Origin: Endobacterium cereale
GTDB taxonomy: Bacteria > Pseudomonadota > Alphaproteobacteria > Rhizobiales > Rhizobiaceae
DNA: 64,000 bases
NCBI RefSeq assembly: GCF_009617585.1
Contig: NZ_WIXI01000050.1
Location: 1 to 64,000, forward strand
Direction of reading: 5' to 3'
Below the pieces are notes generated by a model that searched no databases, was not told where the DNA came from, and saw only the letters and a program-made list of their open reading frames with translations. Of this stretch, positions 8,471 to 16,774 are shown one piece after another; position 1 is the first letter of the stretch, and every line of letters begins with the position of its first letter. Both the position numbers and the translations under genes were made by a program.

Positions 8471-9460
8471 ATGGAGACGGCAATGGTTTTGGCATTCGAC
8501 AGCACAACCGAACCCAGCCCTGCACCTGCCGGCATGGTCTGGATACAAGGCGGTCGCTTCATGATGGGCTCGGACCGTCACTATCCGGAGGAAGCCCCGG
8601 CCCATCCCGTCAATGTTGATGGTTTCTGGATTGACGAGACGCCGGTGACAAACCGCCAGTTCGCCGCATTTGTTGAAGCCACCGGGCATGTGACCATGGC
8701 GGAAAAAGTGCCCGACGCGAAAAACTATCCGGGCGCCCTGCCGGAAATGCTGAGAGCCGGCTCACTCGTGTTCTTTCCGCCGAAAAGCGTCAGCGGCCCG
8801 GAAATTTCGCAATGGTGGACTTTCAAGTTCGGCGCCAACTGGCGTCGACCGCTCGGTGGCCTGAGCGACCTGCGCGGCAAGCTCGATCATCCGGTGGTTC
8901 ATGTCGCATGGGCGGATGCCAGAGCCTATGCCGACTGGGCTGGCCTTGATCTGCCGACCGAAGCGGAATGGGAATTCGCCGCCCGCGGCGGTCTGGAACA
9001 TGCGGAATTCGCGTGGGGAAGTGAACTGATGCCGCAAGGGAAAATGATGGCGAACACCTGGCAGGGCTTGTTCCCGACGCAATCGACCAAGCAGAAGGGC
9101 CACGAACGGACCACGGCGGTACGATCCTTCCCGCCCAACGGTTATGGTCTTTACGACATGATCGGCAATGTCTGGGAATGGACCAGTGATTTCTGGAGCA
9201 CGAGACATCCAGAGCCTGCCGCCAAGGCGTGCTGCATCCCGACGAACCCGCTTAATCGCGACGCTGACGCAAGTTTCGACCCGAACCTGCCTGAAATTCG
9301 TATCGCAAGACGCGTGCTGAAGGGCGGTTCACATCTCTGTGCGCCGAACTACTGCAAGCGCTATCGGCCCGCTGCGCGTCATGCGGAAGCCGAAGACACG
9401 TCCACCAGTCATGTCGGCTTTCGTTGCGTCAAGAGAACTCAGGAAGGAGATATCCGATGA
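8471..9460 (+). CDS. Formylglycine-generating enzyme (sulfatase-maturating, SUMF1 family)
   Basis: A 329-residue FGE-sulfatase family protein without signal peptide. GMVWIQGGRFMMGSD opens the fold, followed by EAPAHPVNVDGFWIDETPVTN, LPTEAEWEFAARGG and NGYGLYDMIGNVWEWTSDFW. The C-terminal active site is intact: GGSHLCAPNYCKRYRPAAR contains the paired cysteines C290 and C295 in the spacing of true copper-dependent FGEs, and GFRC closes the domain. It should therefore convert a sulfatase cysteine to formylglycine, not be an inactive SUMF1 relative. The obvious client is the Cys-type sulfatase at 18302-19957. An ATG at 8483 has a better ribosome-binding site (GGAG, 6-base gap), so the protein may be four residues shorter. 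The stop overlaps the next start (ATGA). Confidence 0.93.
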   Translation: METAMVLAFDSTTEPSPAPAGMVWIQGGRFMMGSDRHYPEEAPAHPVNVDGFWIDETPVTNRQFAAFVEATGHVTMAEKVPDAKNYPGALPEMLRAGSLVFFPPKSVSGPEISQWWTFKFGANWRRPLGGLSDLRGKLDHPVVHVAWADARAYADWAGLDLPTEAEWEFAARGGLEHAEFAWGSELMPQGKMMANTWQGLFPTQSTKQKGHERTTAVRSFPPNGYGLYDMIGNVWEWTSDFWSTRHPEPAAKACCIPTNPLNRDADASFDPNLPEIRIARRVLKGGSHLCAPNYCKRYRPAARHAEAEDTSTSHVGFRCVKRTQEGDIR

Positions 9461-10467
9461 ACAGATCATTTGCGATCGATGCGATCCTCGGCTCACTCAT
9501 CACCGCAATCGTTCTGGTGCTGACGGGGTTGGCGCCCGTCTTGGCGCAAGAGCCTCTGCCCTCATGGAACGATACACAGGCCAAAGCCCGCATCATCAAA
9601 TTCGTGCAGGAGACCGTGGCGGAGGGAGGTGAGGGGTATGTGGCTCCGGACGACCGGATTGCTGTTTTCGACAATGACGGAACGTTGTGGTCGGAGCAGC
9701 CCTATTACATCCAGCTCGGTTTTGTACTCGACCGGGTCAAGGCACTGGCTCCGTTGCATCCGGAATGGAAGGCTAAGGAGCCGTTCAAGAGTGTTCTCGA
9801 CGGCGATCTTAAAGAGGTGGCCAAAAGCGGAGAGAAGGGGTTGGTGGAGCTCGTGATGGCCACCCATGGCGGAATGACCACTGATCAGTTCGGTGCGATC
9901 GTCAGCCAATGGTTCGAAACGGCAACACATCCGAAGACCGGCAAACCTTACACGTCGATGACCTATGTCCCGATGCGTGAGCTTCTCGACTATCTGCGCG
10001 CCAACGGTTTCACCACGTATATCGTTTCCGGCGGCGGCGTGGAGTTCATGCGTCCCATCGCGGAAAAACTCTATGGCATTCCCCCGCAGCAGGTGGTCGG
10101 CAGCACGATCCAAACCGAATACGCAATTGTCGGTGACGTACCCGTGCTGCGACGGCTGCCAAAAATCGATTTCATTGACGATGGTCCGGGAAAGCCGGCC
10201 GGCATCAACAAATTCATCGGCCGCAGGCCGATCTTCGTCGCCGGCAATTCGGATGGCGATTATGAGATGGCGCGCTGGACAACGGCCGCCAAGGGACCGG
10301 GCTTCGCCATGATCGTCCATCACACCGACGAGGGCCGGGAATATTCCTATGACCGACAATCGCCATTCGGGAAGCTGGACAAGGCGCTGGATGAGGCGAA
10401 GAGAAGAAACTGGCTGCTCGTCGATATGAAGAATGACTGGAAGAAGATCTTCTCGTTCGAAAATTAG
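9457..10467 (+). CDS. Exported HAD-superfamily acid phosphatase-like hydrolase
   Basis: A 336-residue protein. The start at 9457 overlaps the FGE stop as ATGA, follows AGGAAGGAGA, and places a clean signal peptide at residues 1-31 (ending VLAQEP). The HAD nucleophile motif is IAVFDNDGTLW (D72, D74), motif II is YIVSGGG, and the acidic motif is IFVAGNSDGDYEM near 265. These are all the residues of a functional HAD phosphohydrolase, here placed in the periplasm. Coupling to the FGE suggests a shared process, perhaps release of phosphate and sulfate from external esters. The substrate is unknown. A perfect hairpin follows at 10479-10522. Confidence 0.88.
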   Translation: MNRSFAIDAILGSLITAIVLVLTGLAPVLAQEPLPSWNDTQAKARIIKFVQETVAEGGEGYVAPDDRIAVFDNDGTLWSEQPYYIQLGFVLDRVKALAPLHPEWKAKEPFKSVLDGDLKEVAKSGEKGLVELVMATHGGMTTDQFGAIVSQWFETATHPKTGKPYTSMTYVPMRELLDYLRANGFTTYIVSGGGVEFMRPIAEKLYGIPPQQVVGSTIQTEYAIVGDVPVLRRLPKIDFIDDGPGKPAGINKFIGRRPIFVAGNSDGDYEMARWTTAAKGPGFAMIVHHTDEGREYSYDRQSPFGKLDKALDEAKRRNWLLVDMKNDWKKIFSFEN

Positions 10468-10478
10468 AACGGAGAAGC

Positions 10479-10522
10479 GTATCGTAGCCCAGCACGGATC
10501 AAGCCGTGCTGGGCTACGATAC
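10479..10522. terminator. Perfect 19-bp inverted repeat with 6-base loop
   Basis: GTATCGTAGCCCAGCACGG (10479-10497) pairs perfectly with 10504-10522 across the loop ATCAAG. It lies 11 bases after the HAD gene and ahead of the convergent end of the regulator gene at 10664, the place expected for a bidirectional terminator. There is no T-tract on either strand, so it may instead be a repetitive-extragenic-type element or an mRNA-stabilising hairpin. Confidence 0.6.
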
Positions 10523-10663
10523 TTGGTGAAGCGATAAGGATATGAAACGGCGCAGGAATGCGTGTTTGCAAGCAAGCCGCACGCTGGTTTGCAATCAAGA
10601 GATCGGCGGTGATCTCCTGGGTTTTCTCTGCAAATGGAGAAGTCCGGCAGGTTGGCTGAGAAA

Positions 10664-12400
10664 TCAGCGCGGGACCGTAAGAGCTCCTGAAATCTCTTTG
10701 GGGCTGACGCCGGCTTTGATCAAGCCGCCCGTCAGCTCGGTGGTGATCGCCTGTTGGTTGCGCCACCAAGCTATTCCGTTTCGATAGTTGGCGGCAGGTA
10801 TGGGGGCGGCGTTGATGAAACCAGACAGTCTTTCGTATGCATCCGGCGAGTTCAGTTGACCCATGGATGCCGCTCTCAGCATTGCTACCAGCAAATCGGT
10901 ACCATTGATCTGCTCAGACCATAGTGAAGCTTCGGAATAGCGTCCCGCACTATAGGCATCCAGGGCAAGGACCAGCATCGCGTCTGCAGGCAGATTGTCG
11001 GTGTCTTTTTGCAAACCGTGTGCCATTGCGATCGCTGCATCCCTATAGGACCCCAGATAAAGAATGAACGCCAGTTTTGCGGCGGCCTCACTGTTATACG
11101 GGTTCAATTCCAAGGCGCGATTTCCAGCCTCCAATGCGGCATCCATGCAGCCATTGGCCAGATGTGCCACCATCAATGCGGTCTGGGCTCTGTCTGATAG
11201 AGGAGTTGCGGAAACAGCCTGTCTGGCAAGCCGAAGCGTCTCGGCACGAAGACTTGCTGAATTTGCAGCATCGCTTGTGGCGAGCATAACGCGCGACAAC
11301 ACAGCCGTTGCATCCGGATCGTTGGAAACGATGGACAAGGTTCGTTCCAGACAAGAATGGGCGTGGGAGAGATCGGCCAAAATGCCGCTTTCAAGCGCCG
11401 CTTCCGCCCTGATGACACAGGTGTTGCCGAGGGCGCCTTCTGAATCTCGCTGGGTTTCGATCTTGTTGATGATACCCCTGCTGGCAGCAAGGTGAGATGC
11501 CAATTGCCCAGCAACTTCCTCTCGTATGGAAGGGGGCTGTCTGCCGCTGATATCGATCTGCTCCAAACCCGATTTCAGGATGACATTCGTGTCAATGTCG
11601 GAGATTTGCCACCACACGGCCCGCTCCGCGCCGGCATCGTAATATTTCAGCTGGACCTCGTATTGGCGCCGATTGGACGTATCCAGCCCAGGCACGCTGT
11701 ATCCGGCCTTGGCGACTGTCACCGTCGTGAACCCGGTAAGTGCCACCATCAGCATGTCACGAACTTGACTGGCTTCCCCCTGAAGGTTTGCATCAGCGGC
11801 ATCTAACGACAGAAAGACGACGGGCTTGCCGATAATTTCCGGTGCTTGCGGCAGCAGGCTGATGCCCGAAAGTATGCCAGCGGCGATCGTCGCCGATGCG
11901 AGACCTGTTATGCCGACGTAAAGCGGGCGTAAAAAGGACTTGGGGCTATCTGCGGCAGGGGCGACCGTGGAGGAAGGCGGGTTATCCGTATCCTTCAGTT
12001 CAGCAGAGCCTGATTGCGGATCTGTGTCATCGGAGGAGACCAGTGTCGGAAACAGCGCAACATAAGAACCTTTTGGAATTCGAATGGTCGTGCTGCCGTC
12101 GTTTCCGAAGGCTTCGTAGTAGCTATCCAGAGCAGAACGAAGGCGGCTGATTTCAATGCGTACGATCGGATCGATTGTTGCATCGAAGTCGCTGGACCTG
12201 CCCAGTACGTCGAGCGCGATGGCATAGGCCTTCACGCTGTCATCGCTACCGGAAAGCCGGTTTTCAGCCAGATAGGTGAGAATGGCTTTCTGACGCTCGG
12301 TAACGCGAAATCTCGGATCCTCGAAAAGCCGTTGAAGTTCGTGTCTGGCCTCGTCCGTCGATGCCTCGTGGGCCTTGATGTCGCGCAGTTCAGCAATCAT
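10664..12400 (-). CDS. Membrane-anchored one-component regulator: winged helix, TM helix, TPR
   Basis: A 578-residue protein built like CadC/ToxR regulators. An N-terminal winged-helix domain spans about 22-117 (FRVTERQKAILTYLAENRL, DPIVRIEISRLRSAL, TIRIPKGSYVALFP), of the type found in alphaproteobacterial regulators with an OmpR-like fold. A Pro/Ser linker follows (about 125-152), then one transmembrane helix (about 159-181) and a large C-terminal region containing TPR-like helices from about 330 on (AHLANGCMDAALEAGNRALEL). There is no receiver domain, so signalling is probably direct across the membrane. It sits amid the units carrying the shared operator-like element and is the best candidate to bind it, although its own upstream region has no clear copy. 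The start at 12400 is the first good ATG before the domain. Confidence 0.8.
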   Translation of the reverse strand: MIAELRDIKAHEASTDEARHELQRLFEDPRFRVTERQKAILTYLAENRLSGSDDSVKAYAIALDVLGRSSDFDATIDPIVRIEISRLRSALDSYYEAFGNDGSTTIRIPKGSYVALFPTLVSSDDTDPQSGSAELKDTDNPPSSTVAPAADSPKSFLRPLYVGITGLASATIAAGILSGISLLPQAPEIIGKPVVFLSLDAADANLQGEASQVRDMLMVALTGFTTVTVAKAGYSVPGLDTSNRRQYEVQLKYYDAGAERAVWWQISDIDTNVILKSGLEQIDISGRQPPSIREEVAGQLASHLAASRGIINKIETQRDSEGALGNTCVIRAEAALESGILADLSHAHSCLERTLSIVSNDPDATAVLSRVMLATSDAANSASLRAETLRLARQAVSATPLSDRAQTALMVAHLANGCMDAALEAGNRALELNPYNSEAAAKLAFILYLGSYRDAAIAMAHGLQKDTDNLPADAMLVLALDAYSAGRYSEASLWSEQINGTDLLVAMLRAASMGQLNSPDAYERLSGFINAAPIPAANYRNGIAWWRNQQAITTELTGGLIKAGVSPKEISGALTVPR

Positions 12401-12524
12401 GACCGCCCCCTATACAATGGCAGAGCTGATTAGAACGTGATTATGTATCACCTAAAGAGCATAAGGTTGCAAGAATTTTAAGCGATATGATAACACTTAG
12501 TGCATCGCGAACGAACAGCTTGCC

Positions 12525-12818
12525 TCAATCCGGGACACCCTTGGATTGTTCAAGCACAAGCTCAATAATATCCGTTTCGATCTCCAAACAAATGCCGCCG
12601 TACTCAAGCGCGCGTTCACGGCTGCGTGTCGTACCCTCTTTCAGTAAGCGTTCGTGGGCCATGGCCGCCTCTTCGTAGGCCTCGCACAGCTCTTTGAGCG
12701 CCATCGACTTCTGAGCCAGGATTTGGAGGCGGCCGCGCAGGGCAGGAAGCTTCAACATAAGCCGCCATAAGCCTCGTTGGGTAAGATCTGATCCCTCTTT
12801 GCCGTCACGTTTATCCAT
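12525..12818 (-). CDS. Small charged helical protein of unknown function
   Basis: A 97-residue protein rich in Leu, Glu, Arg and Lys, predicted all-helical with a likely coiled coil (SMALKELCEAYEEAAMAHER at about 38-57). It has no signal peptide, membrane helix or recognisable domain. I judge it a real gene because a shared operator-like element lies on its own strand 60 bases upstream of the ATG (12879-12907), back to back with the copy serving the MscS-type gene. I do not recognise the family. It may be a cytoplasmic partner of one of the co-regulated systems. Confidence 0.6.
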   Translation of the reverse strand: MDKRDGKEGSDLTQRGLWRLMLKLPALRGRLQILAQKSMALKELCEAYEEAAMAHERLLKEGTTRSRERALEYGGICLEIETDIIELVLEQSKGVPD

Positions 12819-12878
12819 CGAATGCCAAGCTCCCCGGCATGATGAGACGAGAACGTATGGGGTCGGCTCGGGCGTGAG

Positions 12879-12907
12879 AAGTACGTTACGGTAAACGGTA
12901 GCGAGGA
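12879..12907 (-). promoter_or_regulatory. Shared operator-like element, copy 3 (minus strand, upstream of the 97-residue gene)
   Basis: On the minus strand it reads GTTTACCGTAACGTACTT at its 3' end (12896 down to 12879). It shares TTTACCGTAACGTACTT with the consensus, while the upstream half is weak. It ends 60 bases before the start codon at 12818. Only 16 bases separate it from the divergent copy 4. Confidence 0.7.
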
Positions 12908-12923
12908 GATCATCTGCAGAAAA

Positions 12924-12952
12924 TTTACCGTTGGATTTACTGTAACGTACTT
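12924..12952 (+). promoter_or_regulatory. Shared operator-like element, copy 4 (upstream of the MscS gene)
   Basis: A full tandem form. TTTACCGT begins at 12924, a second TTTAC at 12936, and the element ends TGTAACGTACTT at 12952. The two half-sites are 12 bases apart in the same orientation, about one helical turn, as for OmpR-fold regulators that bind direct repeats. It ends 52 bases before the chosen MscS start. Confidence 0.75.
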
Positions 12953-13004
12953 CCTTGCACAGGAGCCCGATGAGTGAATGCGTTTCCGATCAAGGAGCGC
13001 AGGC

Positions 13005-15056
13005 ATGTCATTTGCAGTTGACGCGTCAGCATTTTTGGCGCGGCCAGATTTTTGTCCGGGCTTGCTTGGCTCCGCTCGGTCCCTGATGTCAGGATGCCGG
13101 CTGCACAGCGGCAAGATGTTCGGTGCGCTGGTTCTGGTGGCTGCAATGGGTTGGCTGCTTTTGGCGCTTCATGCTCCGGCCTATTCGCAGGAGCCCTTAC
13201 TTCCGCACAGTGAAACGAATGACGGGCAAGTCGGCTTGCTGCAGGACGCTGACGTCAGGGCCCGACTCACGAACCCAACGAATTCTGCGTCGACGAGCGC
13301 TCCTGTCGAAGCGAGATCGGAAATAGCGGTTTGGGAAGATGCCCTGCGAGCGAGACTGAAACAATTGTTCGCCGCCATTCCTGAGATACCCGCGTCTGCC
13401 GGAAAAGCTGTTTCGGTCGTGTTTCGTGAAACGGCGCAGAGCGGAAGTGGCCCGGCATTCCTGATTTTTTGCGGCCTGATCGGCATCGCGCTGATTGCGG
13501 AGTTGAGCTACGAAAAGACAAGAACCGGGCCGGAAAATCCCGTCAGGGCTGTCTTTTCGATCCTGCTTTTTGCTTTCGCGGCGGCGATTTTCTTCTTTGT
13601 TATAAACTGGCCGCCACCGGCCCGCGTTACGCTGCTGGTCTATATCCTTGCTCTTATCGGTTACAAGCTGGGCTCGATCATGTTCGGGATCGTGGTGCCG
13701 GCGAAGTTGCAGACCTATGCGCGCGTTATCTTGATACTCGCCGCCTTCGCTTGCGCCACAGTAACGCTCGCCGCGCAGCTCGGTATGGCGCCGGCTATTG
13801 CCGATGCGATTGCCTATGTATTTGCTGCCACTATTCTGGCCGTGGCACTCGCGGCCCTATGGGCGGCAAGCAAACTTCGCCAGCCGCACAAGGCTGCGCT
13901 GACGTTTTTTATGGTTGCGGTCTGGTTGCTCTGGTGCCTGCAGCTGCGTGGCCTGTTCTGGATCTGCCTCTATGTGCTGGTGCTTCCGCCCACCCTTCAC
14001 GCCGTTGGCCGAATGGCAACGTCTCCGTCCGCCCAGACTTCGGCCTTGCGCAAGGTGTTGATCGCTCGCGGCGCACGGGCCGTCGTCATCGTGCTAGCCG
14101 CCGCGTGGCTGGCAATCGTCTGGCGCATGACGCCGCAGGGTCTTGGCCATGCCAATCCGATCTTCACGGCTCTTTTTTATGGTCTCTTGAAGAGCGTCGT
14201 GGTGCTGCTTGCTGCAGATCTTTGCTGGCACCTCGCCAAAGCCTGGATCGATGGCGTGTTGGTGGCGACGGGAGATGCTGTTGCGGTGACGCCTGCCGAG
14301 AAGGCGCGCCGGGCGCGGTATCGCACCCTGTTGCCCATCCTGAAAAATGCGCTGGCTGTCATGATCGCAGTGATGACCCTGCTCATCGTGCTCGCCCAAC
14401 TCGGTGTCGAAGTGGCACCGCTGATTGCAGGCGCGGGCGTGTTCGGGGTCGCCTTGGGCTTTGGCTCACAGACTTTGGTGAAGGATATCATCAGCGGCGT
14501 TTTCTACATGTTCGACGATGCCTTTCGCGTCGGGGAATATATCCAGGCGAAGAACTACAAGGGGACGGTGGAAGGGTTCAGCCTGCGGTCCGTCAGGCTC
14601 CGGCATCACCGTGGTCCAGTTTTTACCGTTCCGTTCGGAGAGCTCGGCGCTGTTCAGAACATGAGCCGCGATTGGGGTGTCGTGAAGTTTCGCATCTCGG
14701 TCAGCCATGCTGCAGATGTCGAGAAAGTTCGAAAGCTGACCAAGAAGATCGGCGCGACGATGCTGGACGATCCCGAGCTGGCCCCGCTTTTCATTGAACC
14801 GCTGAAAATGAAGGGAATCGAGGAATTTACCGATTACGGCATGGTCCTCAGTTTCGGAATGACGCTGCAACCGTCGCCGATGCAATCTTTCATTCGCCGA
14901 CGCGCCAATCTTCTGCTGCGCGAGGAATTCATGGCCAACGGGATCGATTTCGCCACACCAAGTGTCCAGGTCGAGGCCGAGGGCAGGGCCGACGCGGCCG
15001 CCGCCGCCACAAGTTTGAGGGCAAATCAACTAAAAGCGGTAGGGCCTACGCCTTGA
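13005..15056 (+). CDS. MscS-family mechanosensitive ion channel, large form
   Basis: About 683 residues. The ATG at 13005 is preferred for its AAGGAG ribosome-binding site 7 bases upstream; an ATG at 12978 in the same frame has none. A hydrophobic segment near 40-60 ending in AYSQEP resembles a signal peptide. A periplasmic stretch and several membrane helices follow. The pore helix and beta domain are in the C-terminal third: IAGAGVFGVALGFGSQTLVK near 475-495, the Gly/Ala-rich TM3 signature, then DIISGVFYMFDDAFRVGEYI. The gene probably protects against osmotic downshock or serves as a small-solute channel. The extended N-terminus groups it with MscK/YbiO-like or MscM-like channels rather than minimal MscS. 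Copy 4 of the shared element lies upstream. Confidence 0.9.
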   Translation: MSFAVDASAFLARPDFCPGLLGSARSLMSGCRLHSGKMFGALVLVAAMGWLLLALHAPAYSQEPLLPHSETNDGQVGLLQDADVRARLTNPTNSASTSAPVEARSEIAVWEDALRARLKQLFAAIPEIPASAGKAVSVVFRETAQSGSGPAFLIFCGLIGIALIAELSYEKTRTGPENPVRAVFSILLFAFAAAIFFFVINWPPPARVTLLVYILALIGYKLGSIMFGIVVPAKLQTYARVILILAAFACATVTLAAQLGMAPAIADAIAYVFAATILAVALAALWAASKLRQPHKAALTFFMVAVWLLWCLQLRGLFWICLYVLVLPPTLHAVGRMATSPSAQTSALRKVLIARGARAVVIVLAAAWLAIVWRMTPQGLGHANPIFTALFYGLLKSVVVLLAADLCWHLAKAWIDGVLVATGDAVAVTPAEKARRARYRTLLPILKNALAVMIAVMTLLIVLAQLGVEVAPLIAGAGVFGVALGFGSQTLVKDIISGVFYMFDDAFRVGEYIQAKNYKGTVEGFSLRSVRLRHHRGPVFTVPFGELGAVQNMSRDWGVVKFRISVSHAADVEKVRKLTKKIGATMLDDPELAPLFIEPLKMKGIEEFTDYGMVLSFGMTLQPSPMQSFIRRRANLLLREEFMANGIDFATPSVQVEAEGRADAAAAATSLRANQLKAVGPTP

Positions 15057-15147
15057 GCGTGTGCTTGGGTTTGTCGAATTTTGCGTACAATATGCGATAC
15101 TAGCTCGCATTATGGATGAGCAACGATCAACCAGAAGGGGAAAGAAC

Positions 15148-15936
15148 ATGAAAAAGAGAACCAAATATCTAGTCGCTTCGCTGTTGCTGAGTTTCCTGAC
15201 GTCGCCAGTTTTGGGGGCGGATCTACTTCCCGTGCCGGCGCAGACTGCTGTGCCGGCGGAGCCGGACAGGTGGACATTCTCGCTTTCACCCTATTTCTGG
15301 ATGGCAGGCCTTGACGGCGACAGCCAGGTGTTCGGGCTCCCGAGTGTCGATGTTAGCCAGAATTTCGGCGACATTTTTTCAGATCTGGATTTTGCTTTCA
15401 TGGCGGCGGGTGAGGCTCGCTATGGACGCTTCAGCGTGTTTACCGACATGAGCTACGTCAAATTGACGACTGATGCGGCCACGCCACGCGGCATCCTCGC
15501 CGACGACATTTCGGTAAAGTCGACCACATTCACCGCACTTCTGGCCGCTGCCTATTCTGTCTATGAGAGCGATCGTGACCATCTCGATATACTGGCCGGC
15601 GTGCGTTACTGGGATGCGGAGACCCGGATCACGCTCAGCGGCGGGCTGATCGGCAGCTTGTCGGGCAAGGATAGCGCCAATTGGGTTGACGGTATTGTCG
15701 GCATCAAGGGCAACTATTTTTTGACCGACAAGGTTTTCGCAACCGGATGGGCCATGGTCGGCGCCGGTGGAGCCGACATCGACTGGGACGTTCTTGGCGG
15801 CCTCGGTTACCAGTTCAATGACACGTTCTCGGCGATCCTGGGCTACCGCGCTCAGGGCGTAGACTACAGCCATGGCGGTTTCACTTACGACATGATCCAG
15901 CACGGTCCGATCATCGGCATGAACATCAAGTTCTAG
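15148..15936 (+). CDS. Outer-membrane beta-barrel protein of unknown function
   Basis: A 262-residue protein from the ATG at 15148 (MKKRTKYLVASLLLSFLTSP), which gives a textbook signal peptide ending at VLGAD and follows AGAAGGGGAAAG. The mature part alternates aromatic and small residues in strand-like segments (WTFSLSPYFWMAGLDGD, FSVFTDMSYVKL, DHLDILAGVRYWDAETRI) and ends GMNIKF with the BAM-recognised terminal Phe. It is probably an eight- or ten-strand barrel. A 6-bp inverted repeat lies upstream (ATGCGA at 15092, TCGCAT at 15105) and could be a regulatory site. The following gene is also a predicted outer-membrane protein, 31 bases on, so the two are probably co-transcribed. Confidence 0.75.
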   Translation: MKKRTKYLVASLLLSFLTSPVLGADLLPVPAQTAVPAEPDRWTFSLSPYFWMAGLDGDSQVFGLPSVDVSQNFGDIFSDLDFAFMAAGEARYGRFSVFTDMSYVKLTTDAATPRGILADDISVKSTTFTALLAAAYSVYESDRDHLDILAGVRYWDAETRITLSGGLIGSLSGKDSANWVDGIVGIKGNYFLTDKVFATGWAMVGAGGADIDWDVLGGLGYQFNDTFSAILGYRAQGVDYSHGGFTYDMIQHGPIIGMNIKF

Positions 15937-15967
15937 TCGTCGCGATTTTATAGGAGAGGTAGTCCGC

Positions 15968-16765
15968 ATGAAATCGACAATCGTATTGCAGACCACGGCG
16001 CTTCTTTTGGCATGCAGCATGCGTATTGCTTATGCGCAGGATGCTGACCTCGCCAAGCAATTGTCCAACCCGGTGGCGTCCTTGATCAGCGTGCCGTTTC
16101 AGTTCAATTACGATCGTGGCTATGGTCCGCAAGATGGACACAGATCGGTCCTGAACATACAGCCGGTCGTTCCGATTTCGCTCAATGAAGACTGGAACGT
16201 GATTTCTCGCACGATCATTCCCGTGATCTGGCAGGACGATGTGGCTGGGGAGAGCGGCAGCCAATTTGGCCTCGGAGACGTGTTGCAGAGCTTTTTCTTT
16301 TCTCCGAAACAGCCGACGGCCGGTGGCTTGATATGGGGTGTCGGCCCGGCCTTCCTGTTGCCGACTGCCACGGACCCGTTGCTCGGCAGCGAGAAATTCG
16401 GCCTCGGACCTACGGTCGTACTTCTCAAACAGGATAGCGGCTTTACCTACGGGGCATTGGTCAACCATATCTGGTCGGTTGCAGGTGACAGCAGTCGTGC
16501 TGATATCAGTTCGACCTTTCTGCAGCCTTTCGTGTCCTACACGACACCGGATGCCTGGACATTCACACTCAATACGGAAAGCAGCTATGACTGGAAGAAC
16601 GACGAGTGGGCCGTTCCAGTCAACGTCTCGGTGGCAAAGTTGGTGAAGCTAGGAGAACAACCTGTCAGCTTCCAGGTCGGTGCGCGCTACTGGGCATCCT
16701 CGCCTGATAACGGAGCTGAGGGCTGGGCGTTTCGGGCTGGCGTGACACTTCTGTTTCCCAAGTGA
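15968..16765 (+). CDS. Outer-membrane transporter-like protein (phenol-degradation MetA-type barrel family)
   Basis: A 265-residue protein with a signal peptide (about 1-23, ending AYAQ). It starts 31 bases after the previous gene with TAGGAGAGG upstream. The mature segment begins with LAKQLSNPVASLISVPFQFNYDRG, and together with WNVISRTIIPVIWQ, GLGDVLQSFFFSPKQ and GLIWGVGPAFLLPTATD it matches the family of putative transporters related to the phenol meta-pathway outer-membrane protein. The C-terminus VTLLFPK lacks a terminal Phe but is strand-like. The substrate is unknown. The 3' end faces the convergent lytic transglycosylase gene 9 bases away. Confidence 0.75.
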   Translation: MKSTIVLQTTALLLACSMRIAYAQDADLAKQLSNPVASLISVPFQFNYDRGYGPQDGHRSVLNIQPVVPISLNEDWNVISRTIIPVIWQDDVAGESGSQFGLGDVLQSFFFSPKQPTAGGLIWGVGPAFLLPTATDPLLGSEKFGLGPTVVLLKQDSGFTYGALVNHIWSVAGDSSRADISSTFLQPFVSYTTPDAWTFTLNTESSYDWKNDEWAVPVNVSVAKLVKLGEQPVSFQVGARYWASSPDNGAEGWAFRAGVTLLFPK

Positions 16766-16774
16766 GGCATGTGC

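Noticed and set aside
13469..14797. 442-codon open frame within the MscS gene
   Set aside because: Overlaps the channel gene in another frame, is Arg/Cys/Gly-rich and lacks a ribosome-binding site.
15074..15091. Possible seventh copy of the shared element (TTTTGCGTACAAT) upstream of the outer-membrane protein gene
   Set aside because: Only TTGCGTAC matches; the CTT end and the ACCGT half are missing, so it is below what I would call a copy.
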